From contig NC_041002.1 of assembly GCF_004193775.1 (NCBI RefSeq), forward strand, positions 16,301,535 through 16,365,534: a stretch of 64,000 nucleotides of DNA. Reading direction: 5' to 3'. A model generated the notes under the pieces. It was not told the origin of the DNA. It ran no database searches and saw only the letters and a program-made list of their open reading frames with translations. This DNA is from Glycine soja. Its lineage: Eukaryota; Streptophyta; Magnoliopsida; Fabales; Fabaceae. The stretch's first letter is position 1; every line of letters starts with the position of its first letter. Positions 34,901-46,349 of the stretch are shown in pieces. A program made the translations under genes and the position numbers.

Positions 34901-34920
34901 CTGTATTATAAAGACCTACA
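31910..34920 (-). pseudogene. Large 5'-truncated LINE (L1-type), ORF2 reverse transcriptase plus zf-RVT
   Basis: The protein makes DNA from its own RNA at a nicked target. On the minus strand one frame runs from 34885 to 32414 with two stops (33674-33676 and 33428-33430). A one-base loss near 32470 moves the C-terminus to the frame ending at 32004. Domains in order are a coiled linker (LKYLKGAIRQWSKDYG), reverse transcriptase (SFIALIPK, FKVDFEKAYDLV, RGLRQGDPLAP, YADD at about 33602-33613), and zf-RVT (FTWRLLKDRLPTKGNL, CPLCGQVQEEVGHLFFNC). The N-terminal endonuclease is missing, the usual 5' truncation. The 3' UTR is interrupted by element A and resumes at 17139-17081. Confidence 0.9.
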
Positions 34921-34925
34921 ACACC

Positions 34926-35548
34926 CACTGTCTATGGTTTCTACCCCCTTGAAAAGACAAATCTCGATGCTATGTTAGACGACCAATAGCTGTAGGTGAA
35001 GGCAAAGTCCTTGTCAAAGTTCTTCAGCCATGTCCATAGTGTAAAAATAGCATCCTCCATTAACTTGTTACCATCAAAAGTTTGATTAGAGAAGATGATT
35101 TTATTCCGGTGCTGCCACACTGTCCATGTGAGGGCCAGCCACCAACTTCTCCATCGGTTAAGACGAATTCTACTAGGCAAACAGAATGCGTGCTGGAAAA
35201 GTGCTGCCATGGTTTCTGCGGAAAAGCTCCATGAATGTTGACCCATGTCATAGATTCCCATCATAATGGAAGTATTCTATCACATGTCAAAAATACCGAA
35301 TATTGTCCAGTAGGGTCTATTTTCCAGATCCAGTCATCTTTTTTGTGAATCTGAATACAGCTGCCAACAACATCATTACGGAAACAATCTGCCATCTCAA
35401 GCTCTCTGTCAAACAAGTGTCTTCTCCATTTAAATTTCCACTCCCACCCTTTTTCCACCCACATACTGCAGATGCTGAAGAATTTGTGCCTTAAATAAGC
35501 TGCAGTGCTTATTTTTGTAAAAGCTACAGTGCTCGTACATAACTTCAA
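34926..35548 (-). pseudogene. LINE ORF2 C-terminal fragment with internal deletion
   Basis: The upstream part (35548-35261) reads WEWKFKWRRHLFDRELEMAD and DWIWKIDPTGQYS. The downstream part (35264-34941) reads LALTWTVWQHRNKIIFSNQT and YWSSNI. The zinc-binding CPLC...C block that should lie between them is missing, and the frame shifts at that point. It is distinct from the neighbouring large LINE. Confidence 0.75.
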
Positions 35549-35750
35549 TTAATTTGAATCTGCTTTGCAAATGCTGCAGAATTTCAGGCTTAACCAAATT
35601 AGGATTTTCCACTCAGAAACCATCAATTTGCAGCATGAAGACACCACTCCTTAGATTGACCAAAAGCTTGTAAAGCATTGATTTGATATTGCTTCCCTCA
35701 TCATGTGGCTCATGATGTTTACAATTTAATGATCCTTTGCTACCCTGCAA
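35549..35750. other. Unassigned stretch between a LINE fragment and the CA-rich block
   Basis: No gene seen. A tgcagtgcttatttttgtaaaag motif near 35503 echoes ctgcagtgcttatttttcc at about 16911, on the other side of the LINE and element A insertions. Confidence 0.35.
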
Positions 35751-36012
35751 TGAGACACACACAGATACACAAACACACACACATAGAGACAAACACACGC
35801 AGACACAAACACAAACACACACACACACACATAAAGATACACACACACACACACACAGAGTCACGCACACATAAAGACACAGACAAAGACACAAACACAC
35901 TGAGCCACAGACACACACAGAGACCCACACACAAAGACACACACACTGAGTCATAAACACACACATACACAAACACACTCACACACATGGACAGACACAC
36001 ACACACATAAAG

Positions 36013-36043
<31 letters not shown>

Positions 36044-36277
36044 TAAAGAGACAACCACAAACACACACACCCACACACACACAGATAAAGAGACAAACAC
36101 ACACACACACACACACAGTCACACACACATAAAGAGACAGACAAACACACAAACACACTGAGCCACAGACACACACACAAAGACACACACACTGAGTCAC
36201 AGACACACACATACACAAACACACTCACACACACACACATAAAGAGACAAACACAAAACACACACACACACACACGC
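35751..36277. repeat. Long CA-rich imperfect microsatellite
   Basis: About 530 bases of (CA)n runs, interrupted by agagac, ataaagagaca and tgagtcac words that themselves recur. It is upstream of the transposase gene. Open frames across it are low-complexity and not genes. Confidence 0.95.
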
Positions 36278-36801
36278 AACTGTTGATGTCCTTGTATGTT
36301 CTTGTACGTCATGAATGTTCTTGTATGTCATGAATGTTGTTATACGTGCTGAATGTAATTTTCTATATAAATAACGGTTGTTCATGCTGAGTGAACCGTA
36401 GATTCCCATTTGAGACTGAATGCAATGATTCTTGCGGGTAGTTTGCATTAGTCATTGTATTTAGTCTTGAATTGTCCGTTTGGACAGTTTGGGGAGACTT
36501 GTATTTTTATGTTAGACTCATTCGGTCAGGTTATTATTATTTTGATAAATTTGATGAAATTTCAGTTGAATGCATTTCAAGTTGTTCTCTGAGTACATAC
36601 TTGATTATCGTGAAATTCGTTTCACCGATGTCATGTCGTGTACTTGGAGACCAATGCGAAATGCTGTCGAAATTTACTCAAATTGTTCAAAATAATGCTA
36701 ACCATGACGTTTGAGGCTAACATAAAAGACAATCTTCCTAAATGGGATAGGGCCACACCTATAAATAAAAAAGTGAGATTTGCATGCATGGATTTGCTTA
36801 G
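36278..36801 (+). other. Region upstream of the CACTA transposase
   Basis: No coding frame is supported before the MDRSW start. A TATA-like word lies at 36363-36374. A cttgtatgt/cttgtacgtcatgaatgt motif recurs near 36292, 36303 and 36322. Confidence 0.45.
36363..36374 (+). promoter_or_regulatory. Candidate TATA box upstream of the transposase gene
   Basis: CTATATAAATAA lies about 430 bases before the transposase ATG. In full-length CACTA elements transcription often starts near the element end, so this internal site may not be the real promoter. Confidence 0.3.
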
Positions 36802-39800
36802 ATGGATAGAAGTTGGATCAATCAAAGTCGCATGAGCCCAGAATATGAGGATGGCGTCGAGCAGTTTTTGCAATTTGCTTTAGAAAGAGGTCGACCGAAT
36901 GAAGAAGGAAAATATTATTGTCCTTGCATCAACTGTTTGAATGGAAGACGACAACTACTTGACGACATACGGGACCATCTATTGTGTGATGGGATGAAGA
37001 AGAATTGCACGATGTGGATATGGCATGGTGAAGTGACTGACTTGCATATTGGGTCCCAATCTGAACCGTTTGATGTAGAAATGGGAGATCGCTTGGAAGA
37101 CATGATTCGTGACCTTGGACAAGAGTGTTTTCAACAAGCACACGCCCCTGTGTATGAAGGATTGCAGAGTGATTCAAAAAAGCCTTTGTATACAGGGTGC
37201 CAGAATTCCTTAACCTTGTTGTCTGCGGTGTTAAGTCTGGTTAATGTGAGGGCCAGGTATGGGTGGAGTGACAAAAGTTTCACCTCACTGCTTGAGATAG
37301 TGCACAATCTGCTTCCAGAGGACAACACGCTGCCTAAAAGTTACTATAAGGCGAAGAAGATATTGTGTCCCATGGGTATGGAGTATCAGAAGATTCATGC
37401 TTGCCCCAATGATTGCATACTCTACAGGCATGAATTCCAAGAAATGTCCAAATGCCCTGTCTGTGGGACTTCACGGTACAAAGTGAAGGATGAAGAGGAA
37501 AGAAATTCTGATGAAAACTCCAACAAGGGCCCCCCAGCGAAGGTTTTGTGGTATCTTCCAATCATTCCAAGGTTTAAGCATCTGTTTGCTAACGAGGACG
37601 ACGCAAAAGACCTTACATGGCATGCAAATGGAAGGATTTATGATGGAATGGTCCGTCATCCGGCTGATTGCTCCCAGTGGAAGAAGATTGATGGTTTGTA
37701 TCCGGATTTCGGGAATGAGCCAAGAAATCTTAGACTTGGACTAGCCAGTGATGGAATGAATCCATATGGCACCTTAAGCACTCAACACAGTTCATGGCCA
37801 GTTCTGCTAGTAATTTACAATTTGCCTCCTTGGTTGTGCATGAAGCGAAAATACATGATGTTGTCTATGATGATATCGGGCCCAAGACAGCCAGGAAATG
37901 ACATTGATGTTTATCTAAGTCCGTTGGTTGAAGATCTGAGAAAGTTGTGGGACGAGGGGGTTGTAGTGTTTGATGTGTTTCGCAAGGAGACGTTTGAAAT
38001 GCGTGCAATGCTTTTTTGTACCATTAATGACTTCCCAGCATATGGGAATCTCAGCGGTTACAGTGTTAAGGGTCATCATGCATGCCCCATCTGTGAAGAA
38101 AATACAAGTTACACACAACTGAAACATGGGAGAAAAATAGTCTACAGTAGGCATCGCCGCTTTCTAACACCCAATCATCCTTACAGACGACTGAGAAAAG
38201 CTTTTAATGGAAGTCAAGAGCATGATATTGCGCCGATACCGTTCACTGGTGAGCAGGTATATTAGCGGGTTCAACACCTGAACACTGTATTTGGGAAGAC
38301 CCAAAAGAAGGATAAAAGTCAGAGTTGCATATGGAAGAAGAGGTCCATTTTCTTTGATCTTCCGTACTGGTGTGATCTTGACGTTAGACATTGTATTGAT
38401 GTTATGCCTGTGGAGAAAAATGTTTGTGACAGTGTGATTGGGACGCTCCTTAACATTCAAGGCAAGACGAAGGATGGCTTGAATACCCGTCAAGATCTAG
38501 CTGATATGGGTATAAGATCACAGTTGCATCCAAGGTCTAATGGGAAGAAAATTTACTTGCCCCCAGCCTGCCATACTTTGTCCAAGAAGGAGAAGATAAG
38601 TTTTTGTCAGTGTCTTCGTCGGGTGAAGGTTCCACAAGGATACTCTTCAAATATTAAAAGCCTTGTGCAGTTGAAGGAGCTTAAGCTTGTAGGGTTAAAG
38701 TTTCACGATTGTCATGTGCTCATGCAACAATTGTTAACCGTGGCTATACGAGACATCTTGCCAAACAAAGTCAGGTTCACGATAACTCGCCCGTGCTTTT
38801 TCTTCCATGCTATATGTAGCAAAGTGATTGATCCAGTAATGTTTGATGAGTTGGAAAATGAGGCCGCAATTATACTGTGCCAGTTGGAGATGTATTTTCC
38901 CCCTGCTTTCTTTGACATCATGATTCACTTGATTGTGCATCTGGTCAGAGAAATCAAATGTTGTGGTCCTATTTATCTATGGTGGATGTACCCGGTTGAG
39001 CGATACATGAAGATCTTAAAAGGGTATACAAAGAATCTATATCGTCCGGAAGCATCTATTGTTGAGAGGTACATTGCAGAAGAAGCCATTGAATTTTGTT
39101 CAGAATACTTAGAGAAGGCTAAAGCTGTTGGGCTTCCTGAGTGTCGGCATGATGACAGAGTGGGTGGTAAGGGTTCAAGAGGACTGCAGGTGATCACTCC
39201 AGGTGTAGAAGATTTGTTACAAGCTCACTTGTATGTCTTGAACAACAGTAATGAAGTTTTGTCATACATAGTTAAGCATGAAGCTTTAGTCAAACAAAAT
39301 AATCCAAAAATGTCAAAGAATTGGGCGTTGAAAAAGCATAACAAAACTTTCTGTGATTGGTTTAAAGATATACAATCTTTGCAGATGAGAATGCTTCAGA
39401 AACATTAAGAAAACTAGCAGATGGGCCTAAAAGAAATGTTATAACCTGGCAAGGATACGACATAAACAGGTATTCATTTTACACAAAAGCACAAGATGAC
39501 AAAAGTACAATGCAGAACAGCGGGGTCACCCTAAGGGCTGAATCTCAACACTTTGCAAGTGTCAATGACGCCAATCCCTATGTAGCTTCCATCCCTTACT
39601 TTAGGTTCATTGATGAAATTTGGGAGCTTAATTATGTGAAATTTACAGTATGTGTTTTCAAATGTAAATGGGTTGACAGCAACACCGGTGTGCGCACCGA
39701 TGATATAGGATTTACCCTGGTAGATCTAAAGAAACTTGGTTACCACAATGACCCTTTCATCATGGCAGAACAAGCTAGACAAGTATTTTACGTGCAAGAC

Positions 39801-40001
39801 CCTTGTGATGAAAGGTGGTGCGTGGTTCTGCAGGGCAAAACAGTTGGTGTTAATGTAGAAGATGATGATTCATACATGGACACCTATGTTAGTCCTTTGA
39901 CTGCTCAAATCACTGGTAACGTTGTCGGAGAAGAAGAAGCTGACGACGTTCATGCAAATCGAAATGATCATGATGAAGGAGAATTGATTAACTTCGGCTA
40001 A
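36802..40001 (+). pseudogene. CACTA transposase (TNP2/TNPD type) with one nonsense codon and one frameshift
   Basis: The enzyme cuts and moves CACTA elements. Order: transposase-associated domain at the start (MDRSW, YEDGVEQFLQFA, CPCINC at 40-45), Cys motifs CPVCGTS near 218-224, then the TNP2 core with LASDGMNPYG (314-323), WPVLLVIYNLPPWLCMKRKY (332-351), GNDIDVYL (365-372) and HHACPICEE (425-433). A DUF4218-like region follows 38404 (VEKNVCDSVIGTLLNIQGKT) and a DUF4216-like region ends the protein (FKCKWVDSNTG, VFYVQDPCDERW). TAG at 38263-38265 lies in an otherwise continuous frame. A 2-base insertion near 39370 shifts the rest to the frame ending at 40001. Length would be about 1065 residues, normal for the family. 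No introns are needed. Confidence 0.93.
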
Positions 40002-40100
40002 TGTAATTTTCTGCAGAGACAGAGGTCACCAAACCTAGTAAGTGACAACTACATTTTTCTCTTATTGAGGCATCGGTTTTTTGTTTCAATTTGCCTCCTT
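40002..40100 (+). other. Spacer between the transposase gene and the palindromes
   Basis: Short A/T-rich stretch after the stop codon. The inverted duplication starts at 40101. Confidence 0.5.
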
Positions 40101-41041
40101 AGGACTTCATCCAGCTGATGTTTGTCGCCAGTTTCATCATCCACCACCCTTTTCTTCTCTAGCTTCTCACGTTCATTGTTGTTAAACACATATTTATGCT
40201 CTCTTCCCTTCATGTCTTGTTTTATCACAACTTTAGTTGAATCTCCCATCTTCAGCATAGTTGAAACTCTTGTCTCATTGTCCAATGTCACACTTTGATG
40301 GCCTGTATCTCTTTTCTTTGTATGTTCTAGTGCTTCAGCTTCAGAATGCATAAAGCAATCAGAATTTTCGAGTGATCACCAAAGGCTTCTGCATCAGCAT
40401 TGACACTCTCCACCCTCTTTGGTTTATGCTTCTGTGTTTTCTTCCGTGCCTCCTCGTTATAAATCTCACCTTTATTCGAGGTTGCACTAGAACGATCACC
40501 ACCAATCTGTGCTTCTTCCTCGTCTATCAGGTCAATATCTTTCCTTTCAACTTTTGTTTTGTAAATTACAGTGTAGTTTTCAAAAGCAAAGGTGAAACGA
40601 AAGATATTGAGCTGGTAGAGGAGGAACAGGCACGGATTGGTGCTGATCCTTCTAGTGGGACCTCCAATAAATCTGAGAATTATAAGGAGGAAGCATGGAA
40701 GAAAACACAGAAGCATAAACCAAAGAGGGTGGAGAGTGTCAACGCTGATGCAGAAGCCTTTGGTGATGACTGGAAAATTCTGATTGCTCTATGCATTGTG
40801 AAGCTGACGCAGTAGAACATACGAACAAAAGAGATACAGGCCATCAAAATGTGGCATTGGACAATAAGACATGAGATTCAACTATGCTGAAGATGGGAGA
40901 TTCAGCTAAAGTTGTGATCAAACAAGACATGAAGGGAAGAAGGCATAAATATGGGTTTAACAACAATGAACGTGAGAAGGCACAGAAGAAAAGGGTGGTG
41001 GATGATGAAAATGCTGACAAACATTAGCTGGATGAAGTCCT
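40101..41041. repeat. Inverted duplication IR1, arms about 470 bp, near-zero spacer
   Basis: aggacttcatcc at 40101-40112 pairs with ggatgaagtcct at 41030-41041. The arms then match inward to a centre at about 40571 without a net length change, with roughly one substitution every 10-15 bases. Both arms hold the same coding-like content, including KKTQKHKPKRVESVNADAEA, read on the minus strand in the left arm and the plus strand in the right arm. I do not recognise this protein. Confidence 0.95.
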
Positions 41042-41061
41042 ATGAAGATCCTCCTCATTCT

Positions 41062-41608
41062 GAAAGAGGGGAACGAGCAACAATTTGAAGGTTGTATATT
41101 CAGGAACTAAAGAATTCAAAATAGCTAGTAATAAGAGGGATTTGTTTTTGGGATTTTCTGAGCACCAAGAGCGGCTACGCAAGAAGTTTGCACTTGAGGA
41201 GGGAAGGATATTTGCAGCTAATGAACAAGTTTCTTAACTATTTGTCCTTAAGATTTTACTGTTTCTTTTTGCTAATATGTAAATATAAATGGTATAAGGG
41301 TATGGCGTAAAATCATGGTCTATATTTACTTCTAAGATTGTTAGGCGTAAAAATGACCATGTCCCTATGGCATAACCTTATATTATTTATATTTACATAT
41401 AAGAAAAAAAAACAGTAAAATCTGAAGGACAAATAGTTAAGTTGTTCATTAGCTGCAAATATCCTTCCCTCCTCAAGTGCAAGCTTCTTGCGTAGCCGCT
41501 CTTGGTGCTCAGAAAATCCCAAAAACAAATCCCTCTTATTACTAGCTATTTTGAATTCTTTAGTTCCTGAATGTACAACCTTCAAATTGTTGCTCGTTCC
41601 CCTCTTTC
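41062..41608. repeat. Inverted duplication IR2, arms about 270 bp, near-zero spacer
   Basis: gaaagaggggaacgagcaa at 41062-41080 pairs with its reverse complement at 41590-41608, and gcggctacgc at 41171-41180 pairs with 41490-41499. Both give a centre at 41335. The outer about 200 bases of each arm are nearly identical and the inner part is more diverged. The coding-like content (GTSNNLKVVHSGTKEFKIAS, SEHQERLRKK) continues from the right arm of IR1, so the plus-strand copy at 40573-41334 is one original segment flanked by inverted copies of its two halves. Confidence 0.95.
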
Positions 41609-41864
41609 TTTTCTGCAAAAAAGCAAATCAAATGCTGTCAAAACATGGATGAAGTCCTAAGAAAATCAATATCAAAGAAAACATGGATGAAATCACAATT
41701 AAAAAGCACAACTACCTATCTTTCAGAGTCCTTTGGTTAATTTGTCTTGTCTCCTTATGTGGTGGGGTTTTGTTTAATAATCTTATACTTTTGCCTTCCA
41801 AAAAAAACTTATCACTAATCCTCTTTTCATTAATCCAATTTTGTATGTTATTGTATAAAAGATC
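41609..41864 (+). other. Region upstream of the second CACTA gene
   Basis: A short repeat of the IR1 edge (tggatgaagtcctaaga near 41647, catggatgaaatcac near 41683). No coding frame is supported before the ATG at 41865. Confidence 0.45.
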
Positions 41865-41885
41865 ATGGGTTCTCCACCTGCCTCC

Positions 41886-41942
41886 ACTACTCCTCCTCCT
41901 CCTCCTCCTCCTTCTCCTCCTTCTCCTCCTCCTCCTCCTCCT
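41886..41942 (+). repeat. (CTC)n trinucleotide run coding for polyproline
   Basis: CTC/CCT repeats with a few TTC interruptions inside exon 1 of the second CACTA gene, giving a Pro-rich N-terminus. Confidence 0.9.
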
Positions 41943-44545
41943 ACTTTGGACGCATCGGCTTCGACGTCTGCCGTGAAGCGGACACGCAAAGCCTCACGCC
42001 TACGATCGTTGTCCACTAGACCACCTGGTGTTGAGAGACCAGTGGTGCATGTTGATCCTGCTACAGGGAAGGCCGACGGTCCCCACAAGAAGAAATTAAG
42101 AACATATTTGGGGATTGTGGCACGTGATAAGGTGGACATCACCTACGAGAACTGGAAGGAGGTCCCTACTGCTCAGAAGGACCTGATTTGGGAGGATATT
42201 CAGGTATTTCTTTTCTTATTTGATTGTGTGTAATTAATAGCCAAAAAATTTCATTATTGTAACAAATAAACTTTGTTTCATGTTGTCAGGTGGAATTTGA
42301 TATCCCAGAGGCTTCTGACAGTAGGACGAAAAGGAAGTTACTACAGACCGTGGGGGAGAGATGGAGGCAATTTAAATTAGACCTCACGAGGAAATGGGCC
42401 CTTGCAGCCGATCAGGACAGTTTCGAGGACACTGTCTGTGACAAATACGGCATCAGCAAGGAAAAGTGGGCCCAGTTTTGCCAGACTCGCAGAGACCCTT
42501 CTTGGGAGGTATGTTCCTTTGCCATTTAAGTTGTTTTTCATATTAAACATGATGTTGTTATACTTCATTCTACCCATTTCAAACATTATTGTTTAATTTT
42601 TTCAGGATGTGCGCATGAAGGCACAGGCCATCCAGAAGCAGAATACTGCCCCCCACGTTTTGTCTCGTGGGGGTTATGATTATTTGGAGCAGAAGCTCCT
42701 GGCTGAGAAGACCAAGAAGAAGATGCAGGAAGCTGCACAGTCAGAAAGCGTTGATGGCGTCATCGACCCTCCATCCCCGGTCAGACGGCACGTGAAGTGG
42801 AAGATGGCCCACACGAAGAAGACAGGGGAGATGACGACTGAGGCCGCAAAGGAAATCGCTGAGAAGATTGTAAGTCATGTTCAACTAACCATTACAATTA
42901 TGTTTGAATATTTTGAGAATGCCATGTACCACTGTGTGTTTTCTGTGCAGGATTCGTTTGAGGAGCAGGCCACACAGGGATCGTTCGTCCCCCATGGACG
43001 TCAGGATGTTCTGGCCGCTGCTATTGGACGTCCAGAGCACCCTGGATGTGTCCGTGGTATTGGAGCCGGTGTCACCATCAAGCAATACTTTGGATCGACT
43101 CCACGGACGTCCCGCAGCGCTTCCTCCCTACCTCCTGACGAATTACACCAGCTGACTCAGCAGATCAGGGACCAGCTAGAGGAGTCCATCATAGAGAAAG
43201 TGACGAGGTAGGTCATGGCATCCTTTAGCCACCTTCAGTCGCAGATGCAATCTCAGGGACTTGCAATGCCTCCTGAGCCTCTGGTTGGTCCTGGTCCCTT
43301 CTGTCCTCGAGTGAGCAAAAAGGGGAGTTGTGTTGATCCCTCAGGAAACGATCCTGAGACCGGTGACTCTGACAGGTGCGGCTTCTACATAGAAGCAGAT
43401 CCTACCCGCCTGGTTGCCATCGGGAGAGTTTATGAGGGATCCACTGTTGTTCATAACACTCCTTTGTTGCTTGGCCAAGTAAAGGTGAGTGTGGAGGAGG
43501 TTAGAGATGCAGATGCTCCAATTCCTGTACCCACTGATGAGGTTTCCTTAGTGGGGCAGGCACTTCACACCTTCCTTGCTTGGCCGACACATCTGGTCAA
43601 GTCTTTATCACAGCAGGTACTTATTGTCCTTACTATATGTTTCTTCTTTTCAAATTAGGCTATTTAACTTTGTTTCATGAATAGGTAGTTGTGTCTCCGC
43701 CAAAACCACCTCCGAAGCCCGATCCGGAGGTCGATGATCCGCTTTATCTGATGACATTAACCATCCCAGAGCTTTTCTTGAGGCCTTATCAGGTTAGATG
43801 GGATGCCACCATGTTCGGGGTCGTTAATCCAGATTTCCCCCTGTACATAAAGCACGAAGACCTCTCCGAAATCGCACACGGTGGTCAATGTCTCAGCATA
43901 TCAGTGTTACAGTTGTGGATTCTGTAAGTCTTTATATAAAAGGCTTTTATTTACCTAAGTTATGGCTTTCAATTCATAAATATTTAACTTTGACTTAATA
44001 TAAACAGGCATCTCACCGAAACATGTATGCGAGCGGGGAATTCTGATATCTATGGATTCCTCGAGCCTCAGTCCATTCAGAGGTCTGGGCAATCGCAGTT
44101 TGAATCTGAAAGTTACATAAAGAGTTGGATGCAAAGTTCACAACGCGATGTGTATCTTAGAGCCTACCTAAATGGGTAAGTCACAAAATAACAAAATTTA
44201 ATTAATGTTACTAATGTACTAACCCATTTTAGGTTCCACTGCAGCGGACATTGGCAGATGGTGGTCATCCTGCCCAAGGAACACTTAGTTGTCTGGTTTT
44301 GTTCATTGCATAACAGGCCAGACAACTACCTTAAGGGGATTATTGATAGGTTAGTGTTCTTTTCAATACATTTGCATTGTAATACCTCAACGTACAACAC
44401 CAGTTTTTAATTGTTACTCATATGGAACAGTGCTATCAAGGGTCTTGATGATGCTCCACAGCCTAAATCAAAGGCTCCTGCTAGGTGGATTGTCGTCAAG
44501 GTACGTCATTTACATAAAACTTACACTAGTTGTTTAATTAATATC

Positions 44546-46192
44546 TGTCGGAACCTACCCTTCGGCGGGAGGGCGACACGTGACTCGCGGGATGCGTGTT
44601 CCATGAAAGGAATACGCGCAGAGTCGCCACCAACGTTTATTTGGGAAAACGTCGGAAAAACTGGAAAAGACGTGATCTACGAACTTTAAATGAAAAGGTT
44701 CGGGAGTTATATTTACGCACGAGGAAGGTATTAGCACCCCACACGTCCGTCATAAGAGACGGCATCCTTTAATCAAATGTGCAAACATGACTTTGATTTT
44801 TACATTCCCTTTTACGTTCTTATATCTTTTATACCCTTTTTATATTTTTCCTCTTTTTGTGGTCGACAAGGGTGTTTCCCTTTGCTCCTACGTATTCCTC
44901 AATTGTGATGAGGAAATCAGACCTACGTAGTTCTTTCTTATGCGTGAATCAAGTGATTCTTTTTACTTGAAGGGTGATCATTTTAAGGCGTTGGACCTTA
45001 AAAATCATCCATTTTACTTAGTAAGAAACTGAAATGATAAACTTTCAAAATACCTATTTTTGTGGACGAGCTTGACTAGGCGAGTTGATTTTAGCCTTAG
45101 TTTCACTTTAGTTATTAGTCAATTCAATTAAGAATGAGAAATCCCAAAGAGAAAAACGTTCGATTGATTTTTTTCGCTTTATTTTACTAAAAGGTATTTT
45201 TTATTATTATATTATTATTTTACCTCTTTTTTTGATTTCCAACGTGGTTACGGCATGACCGAACGGTCGGAATTCATTTTAACCGAAATTAACGGATGAT
45301 ACAATTCAAACGATTGGTGGAAATTTATTTTATTTTTAGATTAGGCAAGAAATGACTTAAATAAAATGACTTAAGCACGTCAAAAGGGAGTATAGAAAGC
45401 GAATGAAAACGAGAATAAAAATACATGAAACAAAATGTGGACCACCACGGGTACATAGAATGAATTGAAAAGCTCGGTTTGAGGTACTTACCCGTTGAAG
45501 ACTGAAGAAAACGAAGAACGAACGATGAATGTTGAAGAACGGTCGAGAATCTTCGCGTAATTACTCACGGAAACGTTACGGAAGCGCCTCGGCTTGGATT
45601 TTCTTCACGGAAATAATTTTCCTCAGCAATTTCGAGAGAGGGAGAAGTGCCAAGAAGGCTGAACCCTTTTCTACTTCACTTCTCCCCCTATTTATAGAAA
45701 ATTGGGGGAGAAGCTTGCCACCCAGCTCGCCCAGGCGAGCAAGGTGGCTTCCTCCAGAAGCAACCGCCTTCTGGAGGAATCTTCTGGAGGGCCCAAGTGG
45801 GCCTGGTTGCTATTTGCACCCCCATTTTTACTAACTACACCCCCTGCTTTTTTTTTGGTGCTTCTTTTTCGTAAAGTTACGGAAACTTACGATTTTCGTA
45901 ATGATACTTGTTTTCTTTCCATAATGTTACGGAACCTTGCGGATTACATAATCATCCCTTTTTTGACTTTCGGAACGTTACGGAACCTCACGAATTGTGC
46001 AACGATGCTTCCTTTTTTATTTTCGGTATGTCACGGAACCTTACGGATTGTGCATCAATACTTTCTTTTGATTTCCGGCATGTCCCGGAACTTCACAAAT
46101 TGCCTAATGATGGGTGCCAAGCCCCTCACAAGGACCAAACAAAAGTTGCATGCCATCAAGCAAAGGTCCCCGGACGAAATTAGGGTATGACA
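44546..46192 (-). repeat. 3' LTR of element B (left end on + strand)
   Basis: It starts TGTCGGAACC and ends GTATGACA on the + strand, the reverse of the TGTCATAC...GGTTCCGACA element sense. It carries the TATA box (45688-45698 on the minus strand) and the U3 repeat array. By eye it shows about nine differences from the other LTR in the first 225 bases and fewer elsewhere. Confidence 0.95.
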
Positions 46193-46206
46193 GTTGCCCC
46201 TCTTTA
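46193..46206 (-). other. Polypurine tract of element B
   Basis: On the minus strand AAAGAGGGGCAAC lies immediately before the 3' LTR, identical to element A. Confidence 0.8.
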
Positions 46207-46349
46207 CTTGTCTTTTATTAGAGATAAAAGGGAAGTAAAGATAAGACACTAATTTCGTTCCTCTCTGTTGACGAGAGTCACGGGTGACCATAAAATATCT
46301 CCGCATGCAAATGACTTGTTGTCCCCGGGGGAACAAAAGGTGCAGAAAA

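Noticed and set aside
35613..36312. Long open frames on both strands rich in Cys/Val or His/Thr
   Set aside because: They are translations of the CA-rich microsatellite and have no protein-like composition.
40327..40815. Overlapping + and - strand frames with similar protein sequence
   Set aside because: The symmetry is a direct result of the palindrome centred at 40571, not two genes.
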